A stretch of 64,000 nucleotides of DNA from CAYRHJ01 sp964424105 (GCA_964424105.1 CAYRHJ010000013.1:1-64000); one strand, 5' to 3'; counted from the stretch's first letter, positions 1 through 9,509 are shown. Program-made: numbers and translations. The notes: generated from the letters alone by a model not told the origin.

Positions 1-158
1 GGCGGCAAACACTCCTCCAAACAGCAGACCTGCATCAACACCTGACGCCGATCCGGACGACGCAACCGCGGCGGTTCCGGCGAACCGACCACCACCGCCG
101 GGGTTTCCTGCCCAACCTCCGAGAGGTCCATCCCCGAAAAAAACGCTGTCGTGTCCAT
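1..158 (-). CDS. IS1182-like transposase, N-terminal part only (cut by window edge)
   Basis: The minus-strand frame opening at ATG 158 runs off the left end of the window after 52 complete codons. Its first ~30 residues are variable. It then reads RLRRPDRRQVLMQVCCLEEC, which resembles the opening of IS1182/IS5-type DDE transposases common in planctomycetes ('PDR.QV....LE.LLP.DHP'). The catalytic domain would lie outside the window, so whether the element is intact cannot be judged. An internal ATG at 131 is an alternative start; neither has a clear ribosome-binding site. A 21-bp tandem repeat and a dispersed repeat lie immediately upstream (about 210-308), as expected at an element border. 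The call rests on my recognition of a short conserved segment. Confidence 0.5.
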   Translation of the reverse strand, partial: MDTTAFFSGMDLSEVGQETPAVVVGSPEPPRLRRPDRRQVLMQVCCLEECLP

Positions 159-249
159 GCCCCGGAGGATACCATACGCGTCAAGAGGATTTTTTCTCAG
201 GCTCGTCAGGGAGCGGTCTGGTCTTTTTTGTCGAACACCGCTCCCTGAC

Positions 250-308
250 GGTCGCGGCTCTGAAATGCGCGGTCGCGGCTCTGAAATATCGTATCGCGGC
301 TATGAAAT
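250..308. repeat. 21-bp tandem repeat, three units, part of dispersed repeat family
   Basis: The segment GGTCGCGGCTCTGAAAT occurs at 250-266 and 271-287, and a degenerate third copy (TATCGCGGCTATGAAAT) at 292-308, spaced exactly 21 bp. The first copy is preceded by CGCTCCCTGACG, forming the dispersed motif also seen near 2495, 12450 and 20247. The array lies between the transposase start and the pckA 3' end. Confidence 0.75.
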
Positions 309-340
309 TGTTTGTCGTTTTTGGAGCAAGCTACGACTGG

Positions 341-1960
341 TTAATCAATCTTCGGTCCGGCTTGGGCGATACTGGTCGGCGCGTCGATCGATGTGAAATT
401 CTTGACGAATCGTCGGGCCAGATCGGCGGCCTTCTTGTCGTATAGGCTTGGGTCCGCCCATGTATTGCGGGGCAGCAGCACCTTGGCTGGTACGTCCGGG
501 CAACCCTTGGGCACCTCCACCCCGAAGATAGGGTCTTTCGTGTAGCCTGAATCGTTAAGCGAACCGTTAAGGGCGGCGGTCACCATGGCCCGGGTGTGAT
601 TGATGTTCATGCGCTTTCCCACGCCGTAACCACCGCCGCTCCACCCGGTGTTGACAAGCCAGCATTGGGCCTGGTGCTTTTCGAGCTTTTTTCCGAGCAT
701 TTCGGCGTAGACGCTGGGCGGCAGCGGCAAAAACGGTGCACCGAAACAGGCACTGAACGCGACCTCCGGTTCTGTGATGCCCGCTTCCGTGCCGGCGACT
801 TTGGCTGTGTATCCGCTGAGGAAGTGGTACTTGGCCTGGCTTGGGTTCAGCCGCGAAACGGGTGGCAGGACGCCGAACGCATCACATGTCAGAAAGACGA
901 CATTCTTGGGATGCCCACCAACGCTGGGAATCACGGCGTTGTCGATAAAATCGATAGGATAGGCAGCTCGGGTGTTTTCGGTAATGTCGGAAGAGTCGTA
1001 ATCGATTTTTCCGCTGTCATCCATGACGACGTTTTCAAGGACGGCGCCGTTGCGAATGGCGTGGAAAATCTGCGGTTCTAATTCCTCTGACAAGTGAATG
1101 CACTTGGCATAGCAGCCGCCCTCGAAATTGAATACGCCCGAATCGTTCCAACCATGCTCGTCATCACCAATCAGGCCTCTGGAAGGGTCCGCGGACAGTG
1201 TTGTTTTTCCTGTGCCGCTTAATCCAAAGAACAGGGCTGTATCTCCCGCCGGGCCTGCGTTGGCGGAACAGTGCATGCTGAGAATGCCCTTGCGCGGCAG
1301 CAAGTAATTCATGATCGAAAAAATGCTCTTTTTTATTTCGCCGGCGTATTGCGTGCCGCCGATCAACACCAGCTTCTTGGCGAAATGGATGATGACGAAC
1401 ACTTCGGACCGCGTACCGTTCTTTTTGGGGTCAGCCAGACACCACGGCGCGTTCAAAATGGTGAAATCGGGGCTGAAATCAGGCAATTCTTGGGCCGGCG
1501 GTCTGATGAACAACTGTCGCGCGAAGAGGTTATGCCAAGCGGTTTCGGTGACGACACGTACCTTGAGCCTGTGCGTGGGGTCCGCGCCGGCGAAGCAATC
1601 GCGAATATAGATTGTCTTCCCGCGATAATGTTCGATGACCCTGCGATGGAGATGGTCAAAAACGTCGGGGGTCAGTGGTACGTTGATTTTGCCCCAGTCG
1701 ATATGGCTCGTCGACGTCGGCTCCTCGACGATGTACCGGTCCTGCGGGCTTCGACCGGTGAATGGGCCGGTTTTTACGACCAACGCGCCGTTGGCAGCCA
1801 CCTTACCCTCGTCGTTGGCAAGGGCGAGGCGGATCAAATCGTCGGCACGCAGATTCCAATGGGCTTGCGCAATGTCGATGATTCCCAATTCGTCCAGTCC
1901 ATTGTTGCTGGTATCGGTGTCCACAATCATTTCCTTGGGGCAACTTGGCGATCCTGTCAT
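341..1960 (-). CDS. pckA: Phosphoenolpyruvate carboxykinase (ATP)
   Basis: Converts oxaloacetate plus ATP to phosphoenolpyruvate, CO2 and ADP, the first committed step of gluconeogenesis, in the cytoplasm. The 539-residue product matches the usual length of the ATP-dependent family. Visible motifs are GPFTGRSPQDRY near the N-terminus, the phosphate-binding loop GLSGTGKTTLS in the middle, and the kinase-2/metal segment LIGDDEHGW just after it. The frame is open upstream to a TTG at 2005, but ATG 1960 gives the normal family N-terminus (MTGSPSC) and is preferred. The gene is monocistronic here, pointing away from the ABC operon that starts at 2593. Confidence 0.96.
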   Translation of the reverse strand: MTGSPSCPKEMIVDTDTSNNGLDELGIIDIAQAHWNLRADDLIRLALANDEGKVAANGALVVKTGPFTGRSPQDRYIVEEPTSTSHIDWGKINVPLTPDVFDHLHRRVIEHYRGKTIYIRDCFAGADPTHRLKVRVVTETAWHNLFARQLFIRPPAQELPDFSPDFTILNAPWCLADPKKNGTRSEVFVIIHFAKKLVLIGGTQYAGEIKKSIFSIMNYLLPRKGILSMHCSANAGPAGDTALFFGLSGTGKTTLSADPSRGLIGDDEHGWNDSGVFNFEGGCYAKCIHLSEELEPQIFHAIRNGAVLENVVMDDSGKIDYDSSDITENTRAAYPIDFIDNAVIPSVGGHPKNVVFLTCDAFGVLPPVSRLNPSQAKYHFLSGYTAKVAGTEAGITEPEVAFSACFGAPFLPLPPSVYAEMLGKKLEKHQAQCWLVNTGWSGGGYGVGKRMNINHTRAMVTAALNGSLNDSGYTKDPIFGVEVPKGCPDVPAKVLLPRNTWADPSLYDKKAADLARRFVKNFTSIDAPTSIAQAGPKID

Positions 1961-2592
1961 GTTCTGATTCTCAACAATAATCACTCGGTACGTATTGAAC
2001 GTCAAACGCAGCGGGCTTCTTTCTGTTGAAGAAGCTGCAATGTCTTGCGATTACGTGTCATACTACTCGGGACATGGGCCATTGAACATCCTGCAATGGG
2101 CCACGCCTGCTTGCGCGCTGGATTTCGGCTTGCGCCGGAATGACCTGGATTCCGGTTTGCCTGGCCCTTGCGAGATCGAATCGGCTTGCGATCGGGGATG
2201 GGTTAATTTCGGGAGGGCACGGCCCCACCGAGCGAGTGATACGCCCGGATCGCACGTGAAGGCCGGTGGTAGCCGGTGATGGCATCCTATGGTGGCCACG
2301 GAGTTCGCGGGAGGCCCGGTGTTTCCGACGTAGATGGATGTCAGCCGGACTTGACAGCGGGAAAACCGGCTCGTAAGTAAAAACGGCATTCAATCGAAAT
2401 TGATCGGCGAACCGCCTGGCTAGCGGGCACGTAACATGAATCTAAGAGCGCCTAACAGATGCCCGACCTGCCATTCGAATGGACCCGGAAGACCGCTCCT
2501 TCACAGTCGCGGCTCTGATAAGGTTAGGCGTTTTAAGGCGGGAATGGCTGATTTGGGCGTCAGGATCGGTTTGTAAGGGTTGATACGGAGTC
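1961..2592. other. Intergenic region with repeat sequence, 632 bp
   Basis: No credible gene is seen. The region holds an ~80-bp dispersed repeat at 2061-2143, a degenerate copy of the GCTCC...GCGGCTCTGA motif around 2493-2520, and the divergent upstream regions of pckA (minus) and the ABC ATPase (plus). A GGAG at 2587-2590 serves the ABC gene at 2593. Confidence 0.6.
2061..2143. repeat. ~80-bp dispersed repeat (copy also at 47342-47422)
   Basis: The stretch containing CATTGAACATCC and GGGCCACG, CTGCTTGCGCGCTGGATT, and ending in GCCGGAATGAC is repeated in the same orientation at 47342-47422 with a handful of substitutions. It ends in the common GCCGGAATGAC palindrome half. It does not overlap a believable gene. 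Confidence 0.8.
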
Positions 2593-3546
2593 ATGATAGA
2601 GGTCACGAATCTCACCAAGCGTTTTGGCCCCGTCACCGCCATCGATGACATTTCATTCAGAATTGAAACCGCACGGACGGGCAACATTGTCGGTTTTCTG
2701 GGTCCCAACGGCGCGGGCAAGAGCACGACCATTCGGGTGTTGACCTGTTATCAGCCGGCCAGCAGTGGCCGGGCGACGGTGGCGGGTTTTGATGTTTTCT
2801 CGCAATCGATGGAAGTTCGGCGGAACATCGGCTATTTGCCTGAAAACGCGCCGTTGTATCCGGAAATGCGAGTGCGGGAGTATTTGCATTTTCGGGGCAA
2901 GCTGCATGGGATGTCATCGGGCGCTCGGAATGCTGCCATCAAACGGGTTTCGGACCAATGCTGGCTGGGGGAATTTATTGATCGTCCTATCGGGCATCTG
3001 TCCAAGGGCATGCGGCAGCGGGTGGGGTTGGCGGACGCGTTGCTTCACGATCCGAAGATTCTGTTTTTGGATGAACCGACGATCGGGCTGGACCCCACGC
3101 AGATCCGTGAAACCCGCGAGGTGATCCGCGAGTTGGGTCGGCGACACGTCGTGTTCCTCAGTTCACACATTTTGCATGAAGTTGAACAAATTTGCACCCA
3201 TACGGTGGTAATTGCCAATGGCCGGCTGGTGGCGGAGGGTTCGCCATCGGAGTTGCGACAGCGCATCAGTTCCGGTTCGAGGTTGATCGCGGAGATCAAG
3301 GGGTCGGCCGAGGAGGTGCGTGCGGGCGTTCATTCGCTGGAGGGCGTTGGCCGGGTGGATTGCGAATGTGTGGAGGGGTGGAATCGCCTGGCGATTGAAT
3401 CGAACGGCGCGGCTGATGTGCGGGAGAAGATTTTTGAATTGGCCACCCGCAAGGGATGGGTGTTGCGGGAGATGCGTCGCGAAGTGGCAAGCCTGGAAGA
3501 CTTTTTCATCAAGATTACGGCTGAACAGCGTGCGGCCCGCGCCTGA
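2593..3546 (+). CDS. ABC transporter ATP-binding protein (GldA/NosF-like, ABC-2 type)
   Basis: 317-residue ATPase subunit of an ABC-2 exporter. Walker A GPNGAGKS lies at residues 37-44, the signature is LSKGMRQR (136-143, the 'GM' variant of LSGGQ usual in this subfamily), Walker B ILFLDEP follows at about 156, and the switch His is in LSSHILHE. About 90 residues follow the nucleotide-binding domain, as in GldA relatives. ATG 2593 is preceded by GGAG at 2587-2590. It heads an operon with the permease (35-bp gap), a GldG-like protein, a DUF4340 protein and sixA. The family is named for gliding motility, but this set is widespread in non-gliding bacteria, so the substrate is unknown. Confidence 0.9.
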   Translation: MIEVTNLTKRFGPVTAIDDISFRIETARTGNIVGFLGPNGAGKSTTIRVLTCYQPASSGRATVAGFDVFSQSMEVRRNIGYLPENAPLYPEMRVREYLHFRGKLHGMSSGARNAAIKRVSDQCWLGEFIDRPIGHLSKGMRQRVGLADALLHDPKILFLDEPTIGLDPTQIRETREVIRELGRRHVVFLSSHILHEVEQICTHTVVIANGRLVAEGSPSELRQRISSGSRLIAEIKGSAEEVRAGVHSLEGVGRVDCECVEGWNRLAIESNGAADVREKIFELATRKGWVLREMRREVASLEDFFIKITAEQRAARA

Positions 3547-3581
3547 ATCGGGCGAATGGCCGGCTGAGGAGTTTCGGGAAC

Positions 3582-4301
3582 ATGCGAAACGTGGTGACGT
3601 TGGCCCAACGGGAGTTGAACAGTCAGTTTTTTTCCCCTGTGGCGTACGGGGTGATCACGCTGTTCCTGGTCATGTCGGGGATCATGTTTGCCATGATGAG
3701 TTTTCAGCCCGGGGGTGAGGCGTCGGTTCGTGCGGTCTTCGGGCCGTGGATGCTGTTGATACTTTTGTTCATCATTTCGCTGGTCACGATGCGTCTGTTG
3801 AGCGAGGAATTTCGCAGCGGCACGATCGAGACGCTGATGACGGCTCCGGTTTCCGATACGGACGTGGTGTTGGGCAAATACCTGGCTGCGTTGATCTTTT
3901 ACGTGGTGATGCTGGCGCCCACGGTGATTTATCCGATTCTGATCAGCATGTACGGCGGATTGGACCTGGGATTGACGGTCTGCTGTTACCTGGGGCTGGT
4001 GATGGCTGGCTCGCTGTATATCGCCGCGGGGGTTTTTTTCAGCACATGCACGCGAAGTCAGGTGGTGGCGGGGATGTGCACGTTCGTGGTGTTGGCGATG
4101 TTGACCTTTCTGCCCCGTGTGGCTGCACAGATGCAGGAGGGGATCGTCCGGGTGATCTTTCAGCACGTGGCCATCGATGAACAATACCTGGTCTTCTGGC
4201 GTGGGATGTTGGATTCGCGTGCGGTGGTGTTTTTCGTGACGGGCACGGCGATGTTTTTGTTTTTGGCGGTGAAGGCGTTGGAGTTTCGGCGATGGCGATA
4301 A
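3582..4301 (+). CDS. ABC-2 family permease (GldF-like)
   Basis: 239-residue integral membrane protein with about six hydrophobic segments. The first covers the N-terminal VAYGVITLFLVMSGIMF region and the last is near the C-terminus. The cytoplasmic loop reads LLSEEFRSGTIETLMTAPV, the typical coupling region of ABC-2 permeases ('E...GT.E.L...P'). It should form the membrane channel for the upstream ATPase. A purine-rich GAGGAG lies upstream of ATG 3582. Its last ten bases (ATGGCGATAA) are shared with the start of the GldG-like gene, indicating translational coupling. Confidence 0.9.
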   Translation: MRNVVTLAQRELNSQFFSPVAYGVITLFLVMSGIMFAMMSFQPGGEASVRAVFGPWMLLILLFIISLVTMRLLSEEFRSGTIETLMTAPVSDTDVVLGKYLAALIFYVVMLAPTVIYPILISMYGGLDLGLTVCCYLGLVMAGSLYIAAGVFFSTCTRSQVVAGMCTFVVLAMLTFLPRVAAQMQEGIVRVIFQHVAIDEQYLVFWRGMLDSRAVVFFVTGTAMFLFLAVKALEFRRWR

Positions 4302-6487
4302 ACGAAGCGGGCGCGGCGGGCGTTGATTCGCCGGTGCCGGCGTCCGGAGGATCGGAATTTCGCGGTCGGCACGTGGCCATCGGCGGCAACGTGCTGGTCA
4401 GCGTTGCGCTGGTGGTGGGAATCGTGGGCGTTTTGCAGTGGGGATCGTATCTGGCCGCCGGGAAGGTCGACCTGACGGATTCGGGCGTCAACAGCCTGTC
4501 ACCGGGTACGGAGCGGTTGCTGGGCGGATTGGATCAGACGGTTCGTTACACGTCGTTGTATTTTGAGACCGACCTGGAGGACGAAGATCAGTCGAAATAT
4601 CGAACCGTTTCGAACGATCTGCTGAAGCTGTATCAAGGCGCTAATCGACAGAGAATCGAGTTGGAGTTCATCAATCCGCTGAAGGATTTGGCGGCGCGAC
4701 GAAAGCTGGTGGAACGGTTGCAGGGATTGGAACGATTTCAGAAGGAAGCGGAACCGTATCGGGAGTTGGCTGACGATTTCACGAAAAACAAGGTGGCGCG
4801 GTTGGGTGAGCTGATCACCGGGGAACTGGGTCGGCTCGATGAATTGGCGTCCGGCACGATGGATGATCGCGAAAAGAACGATCTGGCACAGGTGCAGGCG
4901 TTGTTTCGGCGTTGGCAGGAGCAATTGCCGGAATTTACCCGCGAAGTGAACGATGCGGTGCACGGCGCTCCGCCGCGGTTTCGGTCAGCGTCCACCACCA
5001 TCGCGTCGCTTTATTCGGAATTTTCCCGGAGCCTGACGTCGGTCGAGCAGTTTTCGCGGCAGTTGCTGGCGGATGGAGCCCGACTTTCCGCGGCCACTCG
5101 CGACTTTTTTTCTACCGTCGAGGATCGGTACACGCCGGTGATCGAGGAATTGGAATCGGGCGCACAACAAGCGCAAGATTTGCCGACGCCGGAACTCGAC
5201 GAAATTCTTCGTGAACTCGGTGAAATGTCCAACGCCATCGTCGTGGAAAGTGAAAGCGACGCGACGGTCGTCCGGTTTGCCGATGTTTGGCCACGGAAAG
5301 ATCGTGACGGCGGGTTTGGTCCGTCTCGGTTCGCGGATCGATTATTTCGGGGCGAGGATAAGCTGACGGCGGCGACGTTGCGAGTCACGCAGGACGAGAA
5401 GACGGCGGTGGTGTTCGTGCGTTACGCGGGCCCGCCATTGTTTTTCAGTGGTTTCGGTGGACAGCCCATGCCGGCTCCGTATTTGGGGATTCAGGGGGCG
5501 TTGGAAGATACCAATTTCAGCGTTCATGAATGGGACGTTTCGAGCACGGACACACCGCCGGAGATTGACCCGCCGGCGCCGCGGTCGATTTACGTCGTGT
5601 TGCGGCCGAATCAACCTCCGCAGGGGCCATTTAATCAATCCCAGCAGCAGCCGTTCGATGAAACGCACCTGGCCAAGGTTCGGGCGGTGCTGGGTGAATT
5701 GCCGCGGGCGATCTTTTTGGGGGGTTGGGAGCCTGGGGGCGGTCCTGTGCCGGGCATGATCATGCCCACGCCCTATGCGTACGCGAGTTACCTGGAGGAG
5801 GAATGGGGGATCGCGGTTGATGCGGGGATGCTGGTCATCAAGGCGATGCCGTCCGACGAGCCCGGTTCGTTCGAGCTGAGGCAGCAGAGTTTTTCACAAT
5901 CGGAAGAACTGGTGCCCGGCCATCACATGCTGGTGGCCAATCTGGGCGGGAAGGTGATGGAATTCCCGTTTGCGTCGCCGGTGGAATGGGTGGACCCGCC
6001 TGTGGAAGAGGCGGTTGGCCACACGTTGATCGAGACGACTTCCAGCGACACGGTGTGGGCGGTGACGAACATTCAGCCGTACATCGATCGGGCCCGAAGC
6101 CAGGAAAAAATTTCGCTCCTACCGGAAGACCGGGTTGGGCCGTTCACGCTGGCTGTGGCTGCGGAAAAGGGCGACGGGAAGGTGGTGGTCATCGGTTCGT
6201 CGGCGTGCATGACGGATCAGGTGGCGATGCAGGAGGTGATGGTGGTCGCGTCGCAGGGTTTTTCCGTGCGCAAGCGCAATCCTGGAAATCTGGCGCTGCT
6301 TCTGAATTCGCTGCATTGGCTGAATGACAAGGATGAATGGATGGACGTCGGCCAGCCGGCGACGTTCAACACGCTGGAGATCGCACAGGGTCCGGCGATG
6401 TCGTTCATTCGCGTTTTGGTGGTGGGGATTTGGCCTGCGTTGGCGTTGTGTTGTGGATTGGTGGCATGGCGGGTTCGTCGGAGTTAG
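4292..6487 (+). CDS. GldG-family ABC transporter auxiliary protein
   Basis: 731-residue membrane-anchored extracytoplasmic protein. It has a short cytoplasmic N-terminus, a membrane segment at roughly residues 30-55, and then the family hallmark of a stretch like DLTDSGVNSLSPGTERLL followed by a large extracellular region with an ABC_transp_aux (GldG/PF09822-like) fold. A second membrane helix sits at the extreme C-terminus (VLVVGIWPALALCCGLVAW) with the short tail RVRRS. It overlaps the permease by 10 bp and the DUF4340 gene starts 6 bp after its stop. It probably partners the permease on the outer face of the cytoplasmic membrane. The exported substrate is unknown. Confidence 0.85.
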   Translation: MAINEAGAAGVDSPVPASGGSEFRGRHVAIGGNVLVSVALVVGIVGVLQWGSYLAAGKVDLTDSGVNSLSPGTERLLGGLDQTVRYTSLYFETDLEDEDQSKYRTVSNDLLKLYQGANRQRIELEFINPLKDLAARRKLVERLQGLERFQKEAEPYRELADDFTKNKVARLGELITGELGRLDELASGTMDDREKNDLAQVQALFRRWQEQLPEFTREVNDAVHGAPPRFRSASTTIASLYSEFSRSLTSVEQFSRQLLADGARLSAATRDFFSTVEDRYTPVIEELESGAQQAQDLPTPELDEILRELGEMSNAIVVESESDATVVRFADVWPRKDRDGGFGPSRFADRLFRGEDKLTAATLRVTQDEKTAVVFVRYAGPPLFFSGFGGQPMPAPYLGIQGALEDTNFSVHEWDVSSTDTPPEIDPPAPRSIYVVLRPNQPPQGPFNQSQQQPFDETHLAKVRAVLGELPRAIFLGGWEPGGGPVPGMIMPTPYAYASYLEEEWGIAVDAGMLVIKAMPSDEPGSFELRQQSFSQSEELVPGHHMLVANLGGKVMEFPFASPVEWVDPPVEEAVGHTLIETTSSDTVWAVTNIQPYIDRARSQEKISLLPEDRVGPFTLAVAAEKGDGKVVVIGSSACMTDQVAMQEVMVVASQGFSVRKRNPGNLALLLNSLHWLNDKDEWMDVGQPATFNTLEIAQGPAMSFIRVLVVGIWPALALCCGLVAWRVRRS

Positions 6488-6493
6488 GCGATC

Positions 6494-8887
6494 ATGAGCT
6501 TTCGCACCAGTGTCATTCTCGGCGTTATGTTCATCGTGTTGTTGGCGGGTCTTTTCGCGCTGCGGGCGAATCAACCCGTTGAAAGGGATTTGAAGCCGGC
6601 ACGGGCGGCGGGGGTGGACCTGGAGCGACCCTTGTTCGAGGATCCGCCGGGCGAACTCGTTTCGGTGGTTTGTACGAAAGGCAGTAACAAGCCGTGGCGG
6701 TTTGAAAAGGTGTCGGAGGAGGGCGATTCGGCGCCGAACTCGTGGCGCATGACCGAGCCGATGCCCTGTAGCGTGCCCGGCCACATGGTCGATGGGATCG
6801 CCAATCGTTTGAAGAGCCTGAAGTATGAAGTGAAATACGAAGCCGGCGGAACTGACGGACTGACGCTGGCGGAGGCTGGTTTGGAACCTCCCGATCTGGT
6901 CGTGGAGATGCGGGACGCGGAGGGCCTGTCGTACGTGGTTCACGTGGGCAAGCCGGCGTCGCCAAATACGACGTTCGTGCGTTTGCCGGACTCATCGGAC
7001 ATTTTTGTGGCCAAGGCGTCGTTGGATGGCCTGTTGCGGAAGCGCGTCGAGGAATATCGCGAGAAGCTGTTGTTCAATTTCGAGCCGGGTGACGCGAAGC
7101 AATTGGAGATCGCCGTCTCGGATGATGGGGAGGACGTCCTGTATCGGCTGGTGAAGGACGATCGCAACGATTGGCAGATCGAGTCGCCATTCAGTGCGGA
7201 TGCGCAGGACGGAGTCGTTAATGAAGCCGTTCGAACCCTATCCCGTTTGCGGGCGACCGATTGGGCGGACGCGACTGGCGACGGCGCTGACGGTCGGTTT
7301 GGATTTGCCCCTGCCAAGCTTGGCATTACGGTGACTTGTGAAAAAAGGACCGAGGTCGAGGCTGCGGATTCCGGCGCGGAGGATGATGAAACCGCGAGCG
7401 AAACGGAGGGTGTCGCGCCGGAGGTGACCGTCGAACGTCGAGAACACCAATTGCTGGTGGGCAGTCGGGGACCGCTGGGCAAGGATTCCGAGTTTTTTGC
7501 CCGATTAAGCGGTGAACGGGCGGTGGCCACCGTGGCGAAGACCATCGTGGAGAAATTGACACCGGATCCCGAGAAATGGCGAAACATGGACGTTTGCCGG
7601 GCCGACGTTGCGTCGGCTACGCGCGTGACGGTCGAAAGCGAAGGTCGATCCGCGATCATGGAAAAGGCCGACGACGGATCTTGGTCGTTCGCCGATAGCA
7701 AGTTGGCTGTCGAGAGTTCAGCCGTTTCGGAGCTATTGCGATCGGTCAATGCGATGACGGCGGTGACGTTTGTCGATGGCGCGGACCTTTCGAGTGCCGA
7801 GTTTGGATTCAACCCGCCGGTGACGCAGTTGGTTTTCACCGTGCCGGGTCAGGATCAGCCGATACGTCTGGCGATCGGGAATCCCACCGATCCTACCGGC
7901 CGGCGGCTTTATTACGTTCGTTATGGTGAATCGAGTTCGTTGGCCAAGGTGCGTTCGTCCGATGTTGCAGCGGTGCGACGTGGGCCGTTGCATTATGCGG
8001 ACCGGACGATTTTGCAGTTGGCGGAGGAGCAAATCGAGAGCATTGATTTGACGCGTTCGAATGCCATCACCGGCGAGATTGAAACACTGGCATTGGAACG
8101 GCGAGATGGATCATGGGGATTGATCATCTCGGCCCGTGCGGAATCGATGGCTGCGGATTCCACGTCGGTGCGGGCATTGTTGGATGTGCTGGGTGACTTG
8201 CGGGCGGTTTCCGTGGCGTCGAGCGAAGGCGATCCGGCGGAGTTCGGATTGGATGATCCGGTGATTCGCGTGGTGGCGACGTACAACGTCGAGTCGACTG
8301 GGGGTGACGTCGATGACCATCCCGCTCCGCAGATGGTCACGCTGGATTTTTCGGAACGAGATCGCGCTTTCGCCAAACGATCCGATCGATCGACTATCTA
8401 CGAGGTTTCCAACGTACAACTGGATACGTTTCGAGCGGACCTGCATGCCAAGGAAATCTGGCCCATGGACGGGGGGTCCGTGTCGGCCATTTCGGTTACG
8501 GCTGCCGACAACGGGGCGACGTTTCGGTTTGCCCGTTCCGCTGACGGATGGGTCTATTCACAGGAGCCTGATTTGCCGTTGGATGGTGCGAAGGTGGAAA
8601 ACCTGGTCTTGCAATTGTTGGACATGAAGCACGATTCGTACGTGGCCTATGAAGTCAATGACTGGGCTCGGTTTGGGCTGGACAAACCGGAGCGAATCGT
8701 CACAATCGAGTCGGCCGATGGAACCAGGCACGCGTTGTCGTTTTCCGCGGGACCGTGCCTGGCTGATCGGGCGAATCATCGGTGTGCGATTTTCGAAGGC
8801 AGTGCGGACGTGTTTTTGCTGAGTGCTGATATGGCTTCGCGCTGCCAGGTTTCCGTTGACGATTTCGAGTTGGCCCCGGATTCCTGA
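6494..8887 (+). CDS. DUF4340-containing membrane-anchored protein
   Basis: 797-residue protein with one N-terminal signal-anchor (TSVILGVMFIVLLAGLFAL) and a long extracytoplasmic region built of DUF4340-like beta-rich modules; the pattern 'W.....P....D...V..L...L' recurs at least three times. DUF4340 proteins are regularly encoded next to GldG-type ABC exporters, exactly as here, and are presumed accessory components; a biochemical role is not established. An acidic low-complexity insert (EDDETASETEG) lies near residue 300. The start ATG 6494 follows the GldG stop by 6 bp. Confidence 0.82.
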   Translation: MSFRTSVILGVMFIVLLAGLFALRANQPVERDLKPARAAGVDLERPLFEDPPGELVSVVCTKGSNKPWRFEKVSEEGDSAPNSWRMTEPMPCSVPGHMVDGIANRLKSLKYEVKYEAGGTDGLTLAEAGLEPPDLVVEMRDAEGLSYVVHVGKPASPNTTFVRLPDSSDIFVAKASLDGLLRKRVEEYREKLLFNFEPGDAKQLEIAVSDDGEDVLYRLVKDDRNDWQIESPFSADAQDGVVNEAVRTLSRLRATDWADATGDGADGRFGFAPAKLGITVTCEKRTEVEAADSGAEDDETASETEGVAPEVTVERREHQLLVGSRGPLGKDSEFFARLSGERAVATVAKTIVEKLTPDPEKWRNMDVCRADVASATRVTVESEGRSAIMEKADDGSWSFADSKLAVESSAVSELLRSVNAMTAVTFVDGADLSSAEFGFNPPVTQLVFTVPGQDQPIRLAIGNPTDPTGRRLYYVRYGESSSLAKVRSSDVAAVRRGPLHYADRTILQLAEEQIESIDLTRSNAITGEIETLALERRDGSWGLIISARAESMAADSTSVRALLDVLGDLRAVSVASSEGDPAEFGLDDPVIRVVATYNVESTGGDVDDHPAPQMVTLDFSERDRAFAKRSDRSTIYEVSNVQLDTFRADLHAKEIWPMDGGSVSAISVTAADNGATFRFARSADGWVYSQEPDLPLDGAKVENLVLQLLDMKHDSYVAYEVNDWARFGLDKPERIVTIESADGTRHALSFSAGPCLADRANHRCAIFEGSADVFLLSADMASRCQVSVDDFELAPDS

Positions 8888-8888
8888 T

Positions 8889-9401
8889 ATGCAACTGCTG
8901 CTCATCCGACACGCTGATTCCGTTCGTGTCGGCAGTGACGGGGTGAACACGGATCGGCAACGCACGCTCTCGCCGATAGGATTGGAAAAAACTCGACACG
9001 CTGCGTTGGCGCTCAACCGATTGGGATTGCGGGTCAGCGCCGTGATGACCAGCCCCTATCCTCGCGCCGTCCAGACGGTCCGCATTCTGACCGAGCATCT
9101 CGAATTCAAGCCGGAAGTCCGACGGACGGAGTTGCTTGCGCCGGGCGTCGACTGGTCCAAAATTGTCAAGCTTTTGCATCGCAATATCGAGTTGCCGTGC
9201 ATCGCGCTGTGTGGCCACGAACCCGATCTATCGGAGGGGGCGACGCGCTGGGTGGGCGGTAGCGGTCGGCCTAGTTTGCTGTTTCATACCGGGTCGGTCG
9301 CGTGTATGCGCTTGGACATGAAAACGGATCCGCCGGAGGGAACGCTTCAGTGGCTATTGGATTCGAATCAGCTTGACATGATCGCGAATCATACGACGTA
9401 G
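8889..9401 (+). CDS. sixA: Phosphohistidine phosphatase SixA-like (histidine phosphatase superfamily)
   Basis: 170-residue member of the histidine phosphatase branch that removes phosphate from phosphohistidine on phosphocarrier or phosphotransfer proteins. The RH motif is LLIRHADS at residues 3-10, followed by LSPIGLEKT and SPYPRAVQT, which carries the second phosphate-binding arginine. The second catalytic His is in CGHEPDLS. The start is ATG 8889, one base after the DUF4340 stop; a longer in-frame reading from 8823 overlaps that gene and is rejected. Its place as last gene of the ABC operon is unexpected and may be simple co-transcription. Confidence 0.88.
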   Translation: MQLLLIRHADSVRVGSDGVNTDRQRTLSPIGLEKTRHAALALNRLGLRVSAVMTSPYPRAVQTVRILTEHLEFKPEVRRTELLAPGVDWSKIVKLLHRNIELPCIALCGHEPDLSEGATRWVGGSGRPSLLFHTGSVACMRLDMKTDPPEGTLQWLLDSNQLDMIANHTT

Positions 9402-9509
9402 CTGTCGTTTGGGAGTGATGATCAGTAGGTTTCGAGGTCAGCGGAGATTCGTTTGCCCCGATGGGATGCTACCGGGCGGACGTTGGCGGTTCCGCCCCGC
9501 GGGAACGAT

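Noticed and set aside
2..400. Plus-strand open frame with Pro-rich N-terminus entering the window
   Set aside because: It runs through the tandem repeat into antisense pckA; the minus-strand frame in the same place matches a transposase start.
596..2029. Plus-strand frames over pckA
   Set aside because: Antisense shadows of a conserved enzyme in GC-rich DNA; no domain resemblance.
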